Below, piece after piece: positions 36,168-48,198 of a DNA stretch of 64,000 nt (position 1 is the stretch's first letter; each line of letters opens with the position of its first letter). This DNA is from Selaginella tamariscina (taxonomy: Eukaryota; Streptophyta; Lycopodiopsida; Selaginellales; Selaginellaceae). The stretch covers positions 80,072-144,071 of the forward strand of contig PUQB01000313.1 of NCBI GenBank assembly GCA_003024785.1. The letters run 5' to 3'. The notes beneath the pieces are model-generated. The model was not told the origin of the DNA and did not search any database. It saw nothing but the letters and a program-made list of their open reading frames with translations. A program made the position numbers and the translations under genes.

Positions 36168-38639
36168 GAGATGACATGGTATTTTGTGTTTATATACTTG
36201 TAGATACGCGAGTTTCGAGTTGCATCTAAACCGAGGTGAGTTTCGATTCCCACCTTCGATTATTTCAAAATCCAGGTGGACCTTTTGGTAAACTCTAATT
36301 TAATCAATCTTTTGCTTAAATACGTGGGTACGAGAATGGATAAATATATTAGTGAAAGTTACATGAAGATGCATTGATAGCCTAACATTGGTAAGTTTTT
36401 TTATTCATACTTTTTAAGTGATTTAAAGTTGTGAGTAACATATATAAGCATATTCATCTTATATTTTTGAATAACTTTCTTAAGAATTTAATTACAACAT
36501 AATAAGTAGACGTGCTTACAACTTGATGCTTGTCTACAGTGCATTTCAGGAGTATAGAGAGCGTAGTGCATTGAGTATGTGGTAGTACTGAGTAATGTTG
36601 GGGTTCTCTCCCCTGTAGTGAGTTTTCTTAAGGATATGTTTTTGTACATCCCTCAAGAGATTGAGAGGTAGCAGGTTAACGGCTCGGATTACACAACTTC
36701 ACTTTCAGAAGTACATCTAAATTGTTGAACGTATGTACTTTTGGAAATGCATATATTTGTTATGGCTCGTGTGTTCATTCGTAAAAACGCGGCCTCACAG
36801 TAGTAATATGTTAATTAAGGGAAAATCACATTTATAAAATTACTATATATCCTTAGAAATTTTATATACTCTATAAAACAATTCAATGATAAACATATAT
36901 AAAAATATACTATGTAAGGTTTTCAGTTCCATGTACATTATTAACATAGTGAATTTTAATAATTGTTAGAGTGGTTTAATCTGAACTGTTCACTCTTGTA
37001 TATAAGGGTTTTTGGGTAATAGGATATATATATTTCTATATTTTGATGTCTCGCATTGGCATTGGCATTGGTGGAGGTGAGAGACACCTTTAATTGTTTC
37101 TTACATATGGTGGAGGTGAAAGGCATTTTTAATTGTTCTAATAGTAATCTTCTTTATTTTTTTAGATTTAGCTTTCTATTGTTTAATTTATTCCTTCCTT
37201 GTAAATTTTGTTCTTCTTTCTTCTTTGTCTATGGATGCACAATAAGCTACTCATGCAATTGTTGGATGTTATGCGAATGTAATTGAACAATTATTTTAAT
37301 TGATGGTGGCATTCATAACCCATGGTTTCTTTTTGCTCATATTGCAAATCCTTGTGTTCAATTAGATTTCTTTTATGAAAGTCTTAGGAATAATGTGTAC
37401 CATTTGTTTGACTACTTCACGATGGTTGCTTAACACAACACGATCATATGAGGGATCCAGAGAGAGAAAAAAAAGAGCATGAAGTGAAAATGAATAACAG
37501 TAAGGGTGAAACAAAAGTGATGGCAACAGAGGTGAAAATAAAATGGATAAAGTAGAATATAAGTAAGAGGAATAAAAAAAATAAGGGAAAGTCAAATATA
37601 AAAGAGACTTTTCAAAGTTATACTTGGCATGATTACAAGTTAACCAATCCATATCAAGAATAAGGTGAAAAGCTTAACTTGTCACCACCCGTAAAGATTG
37701 AAGCTCAAACTCACGATTGTCCACACGAACAATAACTTAAACTTCATCCCGTTAACAAGCATGAGTGTGTCCGTTATCATACAGAATGAAGATTAGTTCT
37801 ACTGCACAATGCAAATGAAGAAACAACGTGTAATAATAAACTGAGAAATAAAGGACAAACTCAAACATGTAATCACCAATACTACTGAAAAGAAAATAAG
37901 ACGTGTCATGTGATTAAATTGAGCTTGAAAAGTAAAGACTGAATGAATAATGCCGTTTCTGAAAGAAAAAATGGAGGGGTCACTAATTTATTTACACAAG
38001 GACCCTCCTTTACTGTTTTTTAAAAGATCCACTACATCAAGACCTTTCATTGCAACGTTGCTAACAAAAGGTTATTGACGTCAAGGCCTCCACCCTGAAA
38101 ATGGAGGATGACAATTGGAAAACCGTCGACAACACCAATACGTATGTCTAACCTCATCACACGCCCAACAATAAACTACATGTCCACGTTCCCATCCACG
38201 AGCCCAACCTTGTGCTGATACACAAGCAACAATAACATTAACCTTTGTCGAAGCATGACAAAGTGGAATGACAAAGCATTGTTAAGAGTCATTTGAGCCA
38301 ATGCATGCACAAGTCCCACAAGGTCTTGACAAAGTGCTAGCACAACATATTTAACTTAATGCGTTTCGACATGTTAAGCTTTGCATACAGCAAAAGGTTC
38401 TAAAAGTGAATACTGAACTACATCACCAACTCAGATGGCTCCTAATGAATACAATGCAATTGCTGAAAAGCATCGTCACAGTCATCCGCATGCCCAATCG
38501 CACATTTGAACATATTAGAAGAATACTCCAATCCCTGCGACTTACAACGTTTAACCATTGTACCATTGTAACGCCGTCCCTTGAAAACAAGTAGGAAACT
38601 CGCGCAAACATTAAGCATCGTCCCATAAATCAGTCGTTA
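36168..38639. other. AT-rich intergenic region
   Basis: No supported gene. A segment near 36825-37035 starts GGGAAAATCACATTTATAAA, resembling the end of the dispersed repeat. From about 37700 the composition changes and may be the unrecognisable 5' part of the Ty3/gypsy fossil that follows. Confidence 0.5.
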
Positions 38640-39935
38640 ATCAATTCAAGGAGTATGCTGATCTTCTCAACTTCAACTTGTTATATGGGTCAAAATTGTG
38701 ACACGCCACCCTATTCCAATTAGCGAATGCTAAGAAGATGTTGGAGAAGGGTATTATCTAAAAATCTCAAAGTTCTTGGGCGTACGAACCTCATCTTGTG
38801 ATAAAGCCGAATGGAGTGTTCGATTCTGCATCAACTATCGCTTATTAAATGATGTAACCATTTTAGATGTGTATCCTTCCTTATACTGTGGATCTTTTGA
38901 ATCAACTAGAGCAGAGTTGTTGGTTCACCAGGTTAGATCTCACCTTTATATATTGATAAGTTTTAATGGTTAACATAGATATTCCTAAGACTGCTTTTCA
39001 GACACCATTTGGCTTATATGAATTCTTGGTTATGCCTTTTGGTTTGATCAATGCTCTAGCGACTTTTCAGCATATGATGAATGAGGTTCTTTACGATACG
39101 CCGGAAGTGACTAACAATGTTTTAATCCACTTGGATGGAATATGGAAGGAGCATGTCAGTGATGTATGCAAGGTTTAGATCGGCTGCGGGAAGTTAGTTT
39201 GAAGTTAAAGCCGTGTAAGTGTGGTTTGGATCTAAGGACATCACTTATCTTGGCTATTACATTTCTCGTGAAGATTTGTACATCAATTTTAATAAACTTG
39301 TTATAATTTTGAAGTTCCCTACACCGAAGTGTGTGAATGATGTGCAACACTTTCTTGGCAAAGTATAATATTTGGGTTGTCTTGTGAATCATTTTTCAGA
39401 TTATACTGCACCTTTACAGGCATTGTTGAAGTTGTCAATGTCATCTTTTATTTGGTTTAAAAATTACAAGTAAGTGTTTGCATATCTTAAAGAGCTATTG
39501 ATAACTCCTCCAATTTTAGCGTATCATGATTACACTTGTCCTTTCATCCTACGCATGAATGTTTTTGACATTTGTCTTGAGGGTGTATTAATGCAGGAGA
39601 GTACAAATGTACCTAGCCAATGACATCCCATTGCATATATTAGCCGTATGTTGCAGCCAATAAAGGTAAACTACTCCATGACATAAAAGGAATGTGTACT
39701 TATGGTTTGGGGTTTTGAGAAGCTCCATGCCTACTTACATGGTTCTCAGACGCTGTTGAAAAGCGATCATGCAACAATTACTTCGTTGTTGAAGTGAAAG
39801 AAGTTGATTGGTTATACTACTCGGTGTGCATTAAAGTTTCAAATTTATAATTTTGAAGTTGTTCATTGCTCAAGAAATTCCATAACTGATACTAATGCTT
39901 TTTCTTAGGCTTTTTTTCCACTTCTCTTTCTTCTT
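38640..39935 (+). mobile_element. Ty3/gypsy pol fossil (RT-RNase H)
   Basis: In order on the plus strand: WAYEPHLVIKPNG-like start, [19 protein letters not shown] (the classical gypsy RT block near 38985-39050), a KCGLGSKDITYLGYYIS segment, then RNase H-type HPIAYISRMLQPIKVNYS and FEVVHCSRNSITD. No LTRs, gag or integrase were recognised. Old copy, broken more than a dozen times. Confidence 0.85.
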
Positions 39936-40908
39936 TTTGTCCCTAAGGAGCCAGTTGTTCTAGCATTTTTAAACAAAGATTCAATAAATATTTTCTAAGT
40001 ATCACTTTGAAATATATTTATAATCTAATCTCATTATAAATGTTTTTTTTATTATGTAATATATGTAATGATACATAAAAATGCAATTTAAAATACATTG
40101 CACTTCATTAAAGTGAAAGAAAAATAAAATTTATAAAATCATTTATTAATAGTAATAAAATCATAATAATCATCTTAATAATTAGGTGTTCATGATTTTA
40201 ATTAAAACTCTTATTTTATATAAATATTACTTTTTCCATATACATGTTCCAAGTCTATGTAATATGTTATTAAAAAGCATAATATTTTTAATACTAATAT
40301 TATATAAGAGAGAGAGAGATAAGATAGATAGAGAGAGAGAGAACACACACCTTAAAATCATCAAAATATATAATGAGGTCCTTGTTAAGTGCCTGTCATG
40401 TGTGGGTGTGAGAGGATGTAGTACAATGCATGTACAGTGTTTTATATCTTTTATACACGGATTTTATATATACTTATAACATAACTAAAGAGGAAGATTG
40501 CATAGCGCTTTCTATTTTAATTATTATAGTTATTAATAAATTAATAATCAGATACTCATACATTATTTCAAAGTCCCTTTGTCTTATTTTCTTACATTTT
40601 TATTAATTAATAAAAAAGAAATCAAAAAGAAAGTTAGACTCTTTTTACTAACCTAAGACTTTATTTATCAAAGCATTACTAGAGTAATGTTATTGCCTAA
40701 TTTAACACTAAAATATGGTATAATTAAATATACTCCAATCTATCATGTATCAAATATTCACATAATATACTAAGAAAATTTATGTGAAAGTTTATGCCAA
40801 ATTGGCAAGATATACCAGCATATACCACACCTTTGAAATTCAACACCTTAAAAGCACAAACTTCTGGTATACATTAAAGAAATGAGAAAACGCACACGCA
40901 TGCACCTG
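39936..40908. other. AT-rich intergenic region
   Basis: A/T-rich with a GA microsatellite at 40305-40345; nothing else supported. Confidence 0.6.
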
Positions 40909-43310
40909 TCAGTTGATCTTCACCGACGCGCGTAGAAACCAGTAGAAGCCGATGGTACCGAAGAATAATCCCCATGTACCCAAAGTAGAGCATCCCCGAG
41001 GTGACCTTGCTAATCTCCAACTTGGTGGTGGAGGGAGTATTTTACCTCTGGCTCCTCGGCTTTCTCGGTCCTCGTTGATCCAGGCAATGGGGAGGGTCGT
41101 CCCCGTCACATCTTCGCCAGTTCCTCACCAAGATATCGAATCCGGCATTGTAGAAACAGCTGGAAGTATAGCACGATGGTGATCTCCGGGCACCATAACG
41201 ATGAGAATCAGTGAACAGGAAGCTGAATATGTAGTAGAATTGGTGTAGCCAGATGAAGAAGACCTAGATGAACACTTCACCAAATGGGAGGATGAGCGGT
41301 TGCATATGCTTGTTCTGGTATCTTGTTCTTCCTTACTTGGTCATCCATGGCCTACACATCATAACACAGTCAAGCATAAAGGTGTATGTTATGTGTGGGG
41401 AGAGAGATTCCGTTTGTGTTGTTTAATTTATGACTTTCCACGTACCGGCTTCTTATAGCCGAGATAACTACTGATGAAGGCAAGGGGAAGAGAGATACCA
41501 AACCAGAGCAGAACAAGAATGAACGTGGTGGAGAACGGGACTGCCCCAGATGATTTCTCGCCCCAGATGATCGCATTAAGGAAGAAGAACAAGGCAAAAT
41601 GATACAAGGAAACTGGAAGGCTGTTTTCATCGTTATGCTCTTCCATGTATGCTTATAGATATGAGCAGATGCATATCCGGCTAACGTTAACCTCCACGAT
41701 TTGACGGTGATAGGAAACCCAGTGTGATGATCATTGTTACCAATGTCAAAACACATGTCAGTGACAAGTAATAACGTAAGTGTCTCCGCCCACATACAAG
41801 CCCGCATACATTACCACATGCCATGCATATGACAAAGAAAATCACACAGAGAGAGATCATAATAGCATGTCTTACTATACATCAAGGAGAGATTTATATT
41901 TCATAATATGCGTATATGTTATAAGTATATATAAACTCCATGTATAAAAGATATTTACATGCATTGCACTACATCCTCTCACACCCACTACATATATTCA
42001 GACGGATACACATGCAAATATGCAGACTTCCTACATATTAGACTTTTATATACAAACCTGTGCCTGCGTAGCTCGAGATGGAGGTCGGAAGACATCACCA
42101 TGGACAAGTTTCCAACCTGTTTCCTCTTGAGCTTCTTCCCGAGTCTCAAGCTGGATGCACATCGATATATCGCGGTGGAGCATGATCATAGCCACCATCC
42201 CAGAAAGAAACAACACTATCATAAGCGGAGAAGCACATGTACAGATACATGTCTGCCCATCTCACTAACACTTGGCTGTTATCAAAGCACATACATATCA
42301 ATATATTAACGAAAGCTAATCATATGCAGAATTTATGAGTCAATGCTTTTCCTATGTGTGCAATGGCGCCCACAGGAAATATGTATATCTGTAAGTTACG
42401 GCTACATAAACATCATCTAAAAAGCACCCGTATAAAGTCAGTAGTCAAAGAGTAAACTATAATTATAATGGTAAGCACATCGTACGTGAATACGATCTCC
42501 TCGCCAACTTTAACCTGTTGATAAGGTGGGTCCAAAGAAACACGCTTTTTACTATCAGGTGTACAAGTAAAAAGCTTAGTTTTAAAACCGTTTCATTTTC
42601 CGTACTTGTGCTTCGCACTAAAACACGTATCATTATAGACCCTCTCTAACGAACGCATGCACAACAACCTACCTGTAGGGAGTAACTTCAAAACCCATGA
42701 TTCGAGATGAATCAAAGCGTCATTTTTCTAATTCTGAGATTTTGTGCACAACCCATACTGAAACCCATGATATCCACGTTCATAAGATTTGTAGGAAGTA
42801 TCTGTGGCACTAGCCTTAACTCTAGCCAGTGGAAAATTATCCAGAATCCTGTCCACAAAAGAAGTAAAACATGGCCAAATCTTAAGAATCGACTTACATG
42901 TTGACATGGTAATCCTCAGTGGTTTTCCAGCATCCGAAGCTGGGATAAGAAAAGAGACATGATTCTCTAATAAGACGAAACAACGTAAAATGTAGCTTGA
43001 CGTACCACATACAGCGAGTTTTCAACTTTCTCTAGATTTTCTACGCTGTTCACAATCTTTTGAGGCTTAGGGACTAGTAATCATATGGAAGCTGTGTCTT
43101 GACAAATGTGAGCTTGTTCACCTTTACTTGCAGCTCGTCGCCCTAGAAACACAAGATGAGATTATCAGACTCTAAGATCTGTAATTTTCGAAATAGACCT
43201 TAGTGATGCAAACAATGCAGAGGATCAAATAAAGAGGGCTCACCCGTCTGAAGTGTCCTTTGGTGGAACGCCGGGAAGATAGAAGGCGCAAGAGAGATCA
43301 AAAAAAGCAC
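40909..43310 (-). pseudogene. TM9SF (transmembrane 9 / EMP70) pseudogene
   Basis: Exon-like pieces follow the family order on the minus strand: CAFYLPGVPPKD (about 43290), GDELQVKVNKL..KTQLPYDY (43140-43085), EDYHVNM/ILDNF (42910, 42840), SLDPPYQQVKVGEEIVFTY (42540-42485), IVLFLSGMVAMIM (42215), EEAQEETGWKLVHGDVFRPP (42130-42065), LVTMIITLGFLSPSNRGG (41720), AIIWGEKSSGAVPF (41560), SSYLGYKKPV (41465), and the C-terminal TSGMLYFGYMG and SVKIN. Family role: endomembrane cargo sorting. Several conserved blocks are cut short in frame: the stretch after ENLE lacks about eight residues, AMIM-LHRDI lacks three, and the region after NRGGL lacks about fifteen. Frame shifts also occur, including a 2-bp insertion near 43253. 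This is real decay, unlike the neighbouring genes. Confidence 0.8.
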
Positions 43311-43359
43311 ATAGAAAACGGACTAAAGAGCCTATGGCGCAAACAGGCGCCAAGCGCTT

Positions 43360-43525
43360 GAAACAAAAATAAATGAATAAAAGAAAATAAGACCCGCCAA
43401 GGGCTTGAAACAAAAAAAAAAAAGACCCACGAAGCGTTTGAAACAAAAAGAAACGATAAGAGAAAATAAGACCCGCGAAGCGCTTGAAATAAAAAGAAAC
43501 GAAGAAAAGAAAATAAGACCCCCCA
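43360..43525. repeat. tandem repeat, about 50-bp unit, 3-4 copies
   Basis: Imperfect units of the form AAGACCCGCGAAGCGCTTGA followed by AACAAAAAGAAACGA..AGAAAAT recur at about 43390, 43425, 43467 and 43515. It lies at the 5' end of the TM9SF pseudogene. Confidence 0.8.
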
Positions 43526-43814
43526 CCCCTTGTACAATTATTGGTGCTGCTAAGAAGTTCCACCGCCCTTGTTCTTGTTCACTTCCGCAGTGAACCGTGT
43601 AACATCATCCCCATCCTCATTTGACCATTCATCCTTCCATGGAGGCAAGCCCTCCTCCAGCTCATCCTGAAATGCATCATCCTCAAACTCCTCAAAGGCG
43701 TCCCCATCATCAAAATCCTCAATGGTGTCCCCATCGTCAAACGTGTTTACATCGTCCGAGTCCTCAACAGACCCATCCGCCTCAAGCTCCCGCGGCCACC
43801 TGTGGGGAGGGAAA

Positions 43815-43885
43815 GCTAAAATGTCAGGGGTTGGAAGAGCTAAAGCGCCAGGGGTTGGAAGAGCTAAAACGCCAGGGGTTAAAAG
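43815..43885. repeat. 24-bp tandem repeat x 3
   Basis: Three units of GCTAAARYGYCAGGGGTTGG plus AAGA inside the last intron of the 43549-45405 gene. The array could also be read in frame with the acidic exon as LALPTPG repeats, but the upstream join then fails. Confidence 0.85.
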
Positions 43886-44251
43886 TTTGCCAAGAGAACA
43901 ATAAACATTAGACTAAGAGAAAACAATACAAAATACTTACAATTCTAGCTCAATTTTCACCACATCCACAACAAGGTCAATAGTGAATTTTACTGGTGTT
44001 AACTTGCCTTCGTCCCCTCCAAATGTCCCACAATGAGGACACACTCATACGGCTGTTTAGTGATCACCTTCAGTTTTGGGATTGCTCCAAACCACGTGTT
44101 GCCACTAATGTGCAAACAGAAGGCTCCTCCTGCAATTCCTCTTGTTCTGAAACCAAACTTAGGATGTGGCCCAAGCACAACAACCACTTTGCTTGGATAG
44201 TAATTCGAATCCTTTACAATAATCTACACATAAAATTAGCATTAAACTCTA

Positions 44252-45166
44252 AAAAGACGAGTTGAGACGCTTGATGATCGAGTTGAAACACTTAACAAGG
44301 TAAGATATGTTCTTCTCATCGTGTAATTAACAAAATAATTTTTATAGCTGCTTGAAAAGGCTGAAGGCCACAAGATGCTCATACATTGTGTGGAATGCAT
44401 TTAACTTTTGATTTACAAAATTAATCACATTCTGGAAATTCGCCTAGGCCGTAAATTACAATATGTGAGTGATTCATTAAAGAATAAATTATTAAATAGG
44501 ACTTTTTGTAAAAACAAACCATATGAAGCTATCCCCTCCGTACAGTTTTATGGAGTTTACTTTGATATATCACTCTATGTAAATAACAACAATTTAGACA
44601 AATTATTAAAAGATGTTGAAAGGGAATTAATATATTTACACAACAAGGTATAATTCTAATATCTTTGATATGGTTTTAACTATTTATTTACATTATTAAG
44701 TGTAATGTAAACAAATAATTAAAACTGTACTAAAGATATTAAAATTATACCTTGTTATGTAAACATATTAATTCCCTTTTAACATCCATTATACCTTATT
44801 ATGTAAACATATTAATTCCCTTTTAACATCCTCTAGTAACTTGTCCAAATCGCTATTACTTGCATAAGATGATATATCAAAAACAAAACCACATAAAAAG
44901 AACAACTTCATCTAGTTTATTCTTATGAAATGTCCTATTCAATAACTTATTCTTTAATAAATCGCTCACATGTTATAACCTACGGCCTAAACAAGTTTTT
45001 AAAATGTAATTAATCTTAAAATCAAAAATTAAATATATTCACACAATGTACGAACATTTCACAACCTTCAGCCTCTTTGAGCAATTACAAAGATTATTTT
45101 GTTAATTACACAATGAAAAAAATATATCTTACCTCAACTCGATCATCAAACATCTCAACTCATCTT
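44252..45166. repeat. large inverted duplication of a gene segment
   Basis: The plus strand from 44252 to about 44697 is homologous, by eye at more than 80 percent, to the reverse complement of about 44700-45166. Both arms contain the exon end GATGATCGAGTTGA, the intron start GTAAGATAT, AGGCTGAAGG, TTAGGCCGTA and AGGGAATTAATAT. The arms meet with almost no spacer. The right arm also has a 44-bp tandem duplication (44752-44834, CATATTAATTCCCTTTTAAC twice). The left copy keeps a CGA codon that is TGA in the right copy. Confidence 0.85.
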
Positions 45167-45883
45167 TCTAGAGTTGTCATGCCCGTCTCAACACTCTCTT
45201 TCATAACTTTCAGCTTTAAAAGCATTGGTGCCTTGACTGGAGGTACCTAGGCTTGAAGGTTGGGTGCTTCCTCAGAGATTGCATACAGCTTCTCACTCAC
45301 CTCGTCAAGCCCCTTTGTGCGCAAGACATCACAAGTAGTCTCAACAAAATCAAACACAGTGCCTTCAAATGCTCGCCCTGGTATCACCATTGACATTGTC
45401 TCCATTTTATAACCCTAATTCAATAATGAATTAAAAAAATAATGAACCACCCATGAACAATGAATCTTACAATTTACAGTCTGATCCTAAACCCTAAACC
45501 AAATCAAAGCTGATGCAGAAGAAAACTACAAATACCTACGCTCAAGAAGATGTAGCGCCCTCGCTTGCCGCTCGCCGTCTTAAACAAAATCCCTAAACCT
45601 AAGCCCTAATGTAATGCAGAAGAACCTACCTACACTGAACAAGATGTACCGACCTCGCTTGCCGGCAGAAGAACCTACGCTGAATAAAGCGCCCTCGCTT
45701 GCCGCTCTCACCGCCGCCAAGATCCCTAAACAAAATCCCTAAACCTAAGCCCTAATCCTTAACTCATTTTTAAAGGATAACAAAAAAAATCACCTCTAGT
45801 TTTACGCTTCAAAGTTCCTGTTAATAGAGCCGCACATTCTCTCAGAGTGCGTGTGTGTGTGCACATGCACACATCCAGTTATC

Positions 45884-46077
45884 TGTTGTGTGTAAAGCTC
45901 TCTCTCTCTTCGTGAACTTAGTCTCAGCTTGAAACACACAGCATTGTTCTCTCATACACACACATATCATTCTTACATAGCATTCTGAGTTGTGTGTAAA
46001 GCTCTCTCTCTCTCCGTGAACATAGTCTCAGCTTGAAACATATAGCATTATACACATCATTCTTACATAGCATTCTT
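45884..46077. repeat. tandem duplication, about 95 bp x 2
   Basis: Two copies beginning TTGTGTGTAAAGCTCTCTCT and containing TAGTCTCAGCTTGAAACA and CATTCTTACATAGCATTCT, at about 45884-45976 and 45985-46077, 3' of the SirB gene. Confidence 0.85.
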
Positions 46078-46137
46078 TAGTTAACGAACGTACATACGAG
46101 CTATTATAAATCACATTATTACCAATATATAGAAAAG

Positions 46138-47168
46138 CTATACTTGACACATCTCCCGGCAACGACCAGTACCCGCACACATCTCGCATTCTTCCACATT
46201 ACCCTCGACCTTGCTCAGGCAGTAGTTCATTCTATCTTCTACCACTCTCTGGAAAGGATATGGATAATTAAATAAATAAACAAGAGATAATTAATAAACC
46301 AACCATACTTACCACCATAAGTTCGTGCAAACCAATAGGAGCAGTCACAAGATAGTTAATCCCTGGGTGTCTTTTCGAAGCCTCAGCTGCCAATGCTGGA
46401 ATATCCTGAACCATATACATGATTATAAGTAATAGGTGTCCATATGGTATATGAGTATTATAAAAATGATTTCATATATATTAATCCTACCTTGTTCAGT
46501 GTCTTCCTGGGAAGAAAAGTACGGACTTATGATGATTCTCTGTGCTCCTTGTTCTACACACCGAGTAAATGCGTCCTCAATGGTCGGAGCTGCTAGTTCC
46601 TGCAATTTAATGAGCGTATTAATCACTAATGGTTTTAGTATAAATTCCATATTATTAATATATTATTAGTGAACACATTCATACCATGTGAGCAGCTTCA
46701 ACAATTTGATGGCCAGTCTTCTTTCGGTACATATCCACAAACTCCTCTGTGTTATACTGAGTGTTATACACATCTTATACATTATTGCAATGGGTTTATA
46801 CACCCCCTCTCTCTCTACACACACACACACACACAACATATATATATATATATGCATACACAGATATAATATCTTTGTGTGTATATGTGAAAGCCTAACA
46901 TACCAAGCATTGAATTCGATTCAGTTCGCCGAGAACCATGATCAACAATTACAATTCCATCATTCTTTCTATGCAGGCTTTCCTGCGCCATTTCCAGATG
47001 AGTATGTTGTGCATAGCATTTGGAAACCCTAATGCACTCACGAACACCGTAACCTGCTGCTTCGGTGCCGAAAAACTTAACTTCGAATGCAGCGACAGCT
47101 GCATACTCAAAAACCCTAATGTGCTGTCCTGTTTTAGGGCTTCCTATATGAAAATATGCAGTACACAT
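46138..47168 (-). CDS. SIRB: sirohydrochlorin ferrochelatase (SirB)
   Basis: Minus-strand exons about 47168-46904, 46746-46685, 46599-46491, 46405-46313, 46248-46138, all GT-AG. The enzyme inserts Fe2+ into sirohydrochlorin, the last step of plastid siroheme synthesis, supplying sulfite and nitrite reductases. Signatures: GIVIVDHGSRRTESN, EEFVDMYRKKTGHQIVEAAH, AFTRCVEQGAQRIIISPYF, DIPALAAEASKRHPGINYL and the plant C-terminal cysteine motif CEMCAGTGRCR, which binds a 2Fe-2S cluster in the family. The run of four bases at 46514-46517 has one base too many, so YFLPRKTLNK is out of frame. The start is uncertain: the frame is open to an ATG at 47168, and another Met lies at 46991. Only 144 bases separate this start from the stop of HISN7 upstream. 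Confidence 0.85.
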
Positions 47169-47253
47169 ATACACCAACGTTACATATCATTAGACACTAC
47201 TCAATATACAACTGTTTCACTTTGAAACATATCATTTTCTTGTGGTGTACTCT

Positions 47254-47302
<49 letters not shown>

Positions 47303-47311
47303 AAGAGAGAA

Positions 47312-48166
47312 TTATATCATTAACTTGCATGCTTGCGTACCAAATGGTTCTACATGGAATCCCATGCCAGGACCTAATGCGGCTTTATGTATGGTGGGAT
47401 CACCTCCAGCAATTACATTTACGGTGGATAAACCTGTTAAATTATGAATTGAGAAAAATTTAATTTACCTCTCATATTTTGCATATTTAAATATATACCC
47501 ACAAATTTTTAATTTAAATATATACCACAATAAATTTTATGATTAATTCATAGTTCGTGATATTTAATTTCTAAAATAGAACCAATTAAACATATACTAT
47601 ATTTATATGTCATTCATGTATATATGTCCTATGCCTACATCAGATGAACGGAAGTTAATATATCATCATCATCATCATATTTATAAAAACATTTACTAGT
47701 GTTTACTTAGTTATAATATTTATGATAATTTATTAAACACTAAAATTTGATACTATACTGCAATATATATGTTTAACTGAAAGTTTTAAATTTGAGAGTG
47801 GAAAAAGTTTAAAACTGAAGTTGCAGGGTATATATTTAAATTCAAAACTTGTCGGGTATATGCATAATATGAGGGGTAGAATTTAAATTTTCCCTAAAAC
47901 TAAATTATAGAGGTGATTATAATAACATCCAGTAATCAAATAAATATGGCTGTTTTACTTTTGTACATATAAACACTCACCTTGTGATGGCGTCCAGGTA
48001 AGGTGGTCACCTTGCCAATCTGTTATTTTCCCACCAGCTCCTTCTACAACTGGAACCAAAGCTAGGTAGTCGTAAGGCTGCGTTGAGACTCCGTAAGTAC
48101 AAGTGTGTTGTGCGTGTGCGTGTGCGTGTGCGTGTGCGTGCGCGTGCGCGTGCGTGTGTGGTGTGC

Positions 48167-48198
<32 letters not shown>

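Larger units (their letters stand above)
43549..45405 (-). pseudogene. unidentified gene with an internal inverted duplication, decaying
   Basis: I do not recognise the family. Exon 1 (45405-45133) starts METMSMVIPGRAFEGTVFDF and ends MFDDRVE before a GTAAGA donor. A later exon (44223-43941) reads PSKVVVLGPHPKFGFRTRGI and, after a frame change near 44040, DEGKLTPVKFTIDLVVDVVK. The last exon (43801-43549) is joined in frame by a 139-nt intron and is strikingly acidic (DSDDVNTFDDGDTIEDFDDG), ending NKNKGGGTS. Exon 1 has in-frame TAG and TGA codons, both explicable as C-to-T changes of CAG and CGA. Between exon 1 and the 44223 exon lies a 0.45-kb inverted duplication (separate entry). Probably a recent pseudogene. 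Confidence 0.45.

Noticed and set aside
36168-37700. Possible further exons or a non-coding RNA after CLC-f
   Set aside because: No splice-linked frames, conserved motifs or structure visible; left as intergenic.
43240-43563. Phe-rich minus-strand open frame with repeated RGSYFLLF-type words
   Set aside because: Translation of the 50-bp tandem repeat; only its last part (CAFYLPGV) belongs to TM9SF.
43621-43911. Plus-strand Pro/His-rich open frame
   Set aside because: It is the antisense shadow of the acidic minus-strand exon and the 24-bp repeat.
43913-43940. A 28-nt GTAAGT...TTAG segment as an intron of the 45405 gene
   Set aside because: Splicing there leads to a stop; the 139-nt intron to the acceptor at 43801 keeps the frame into the acidic exon.
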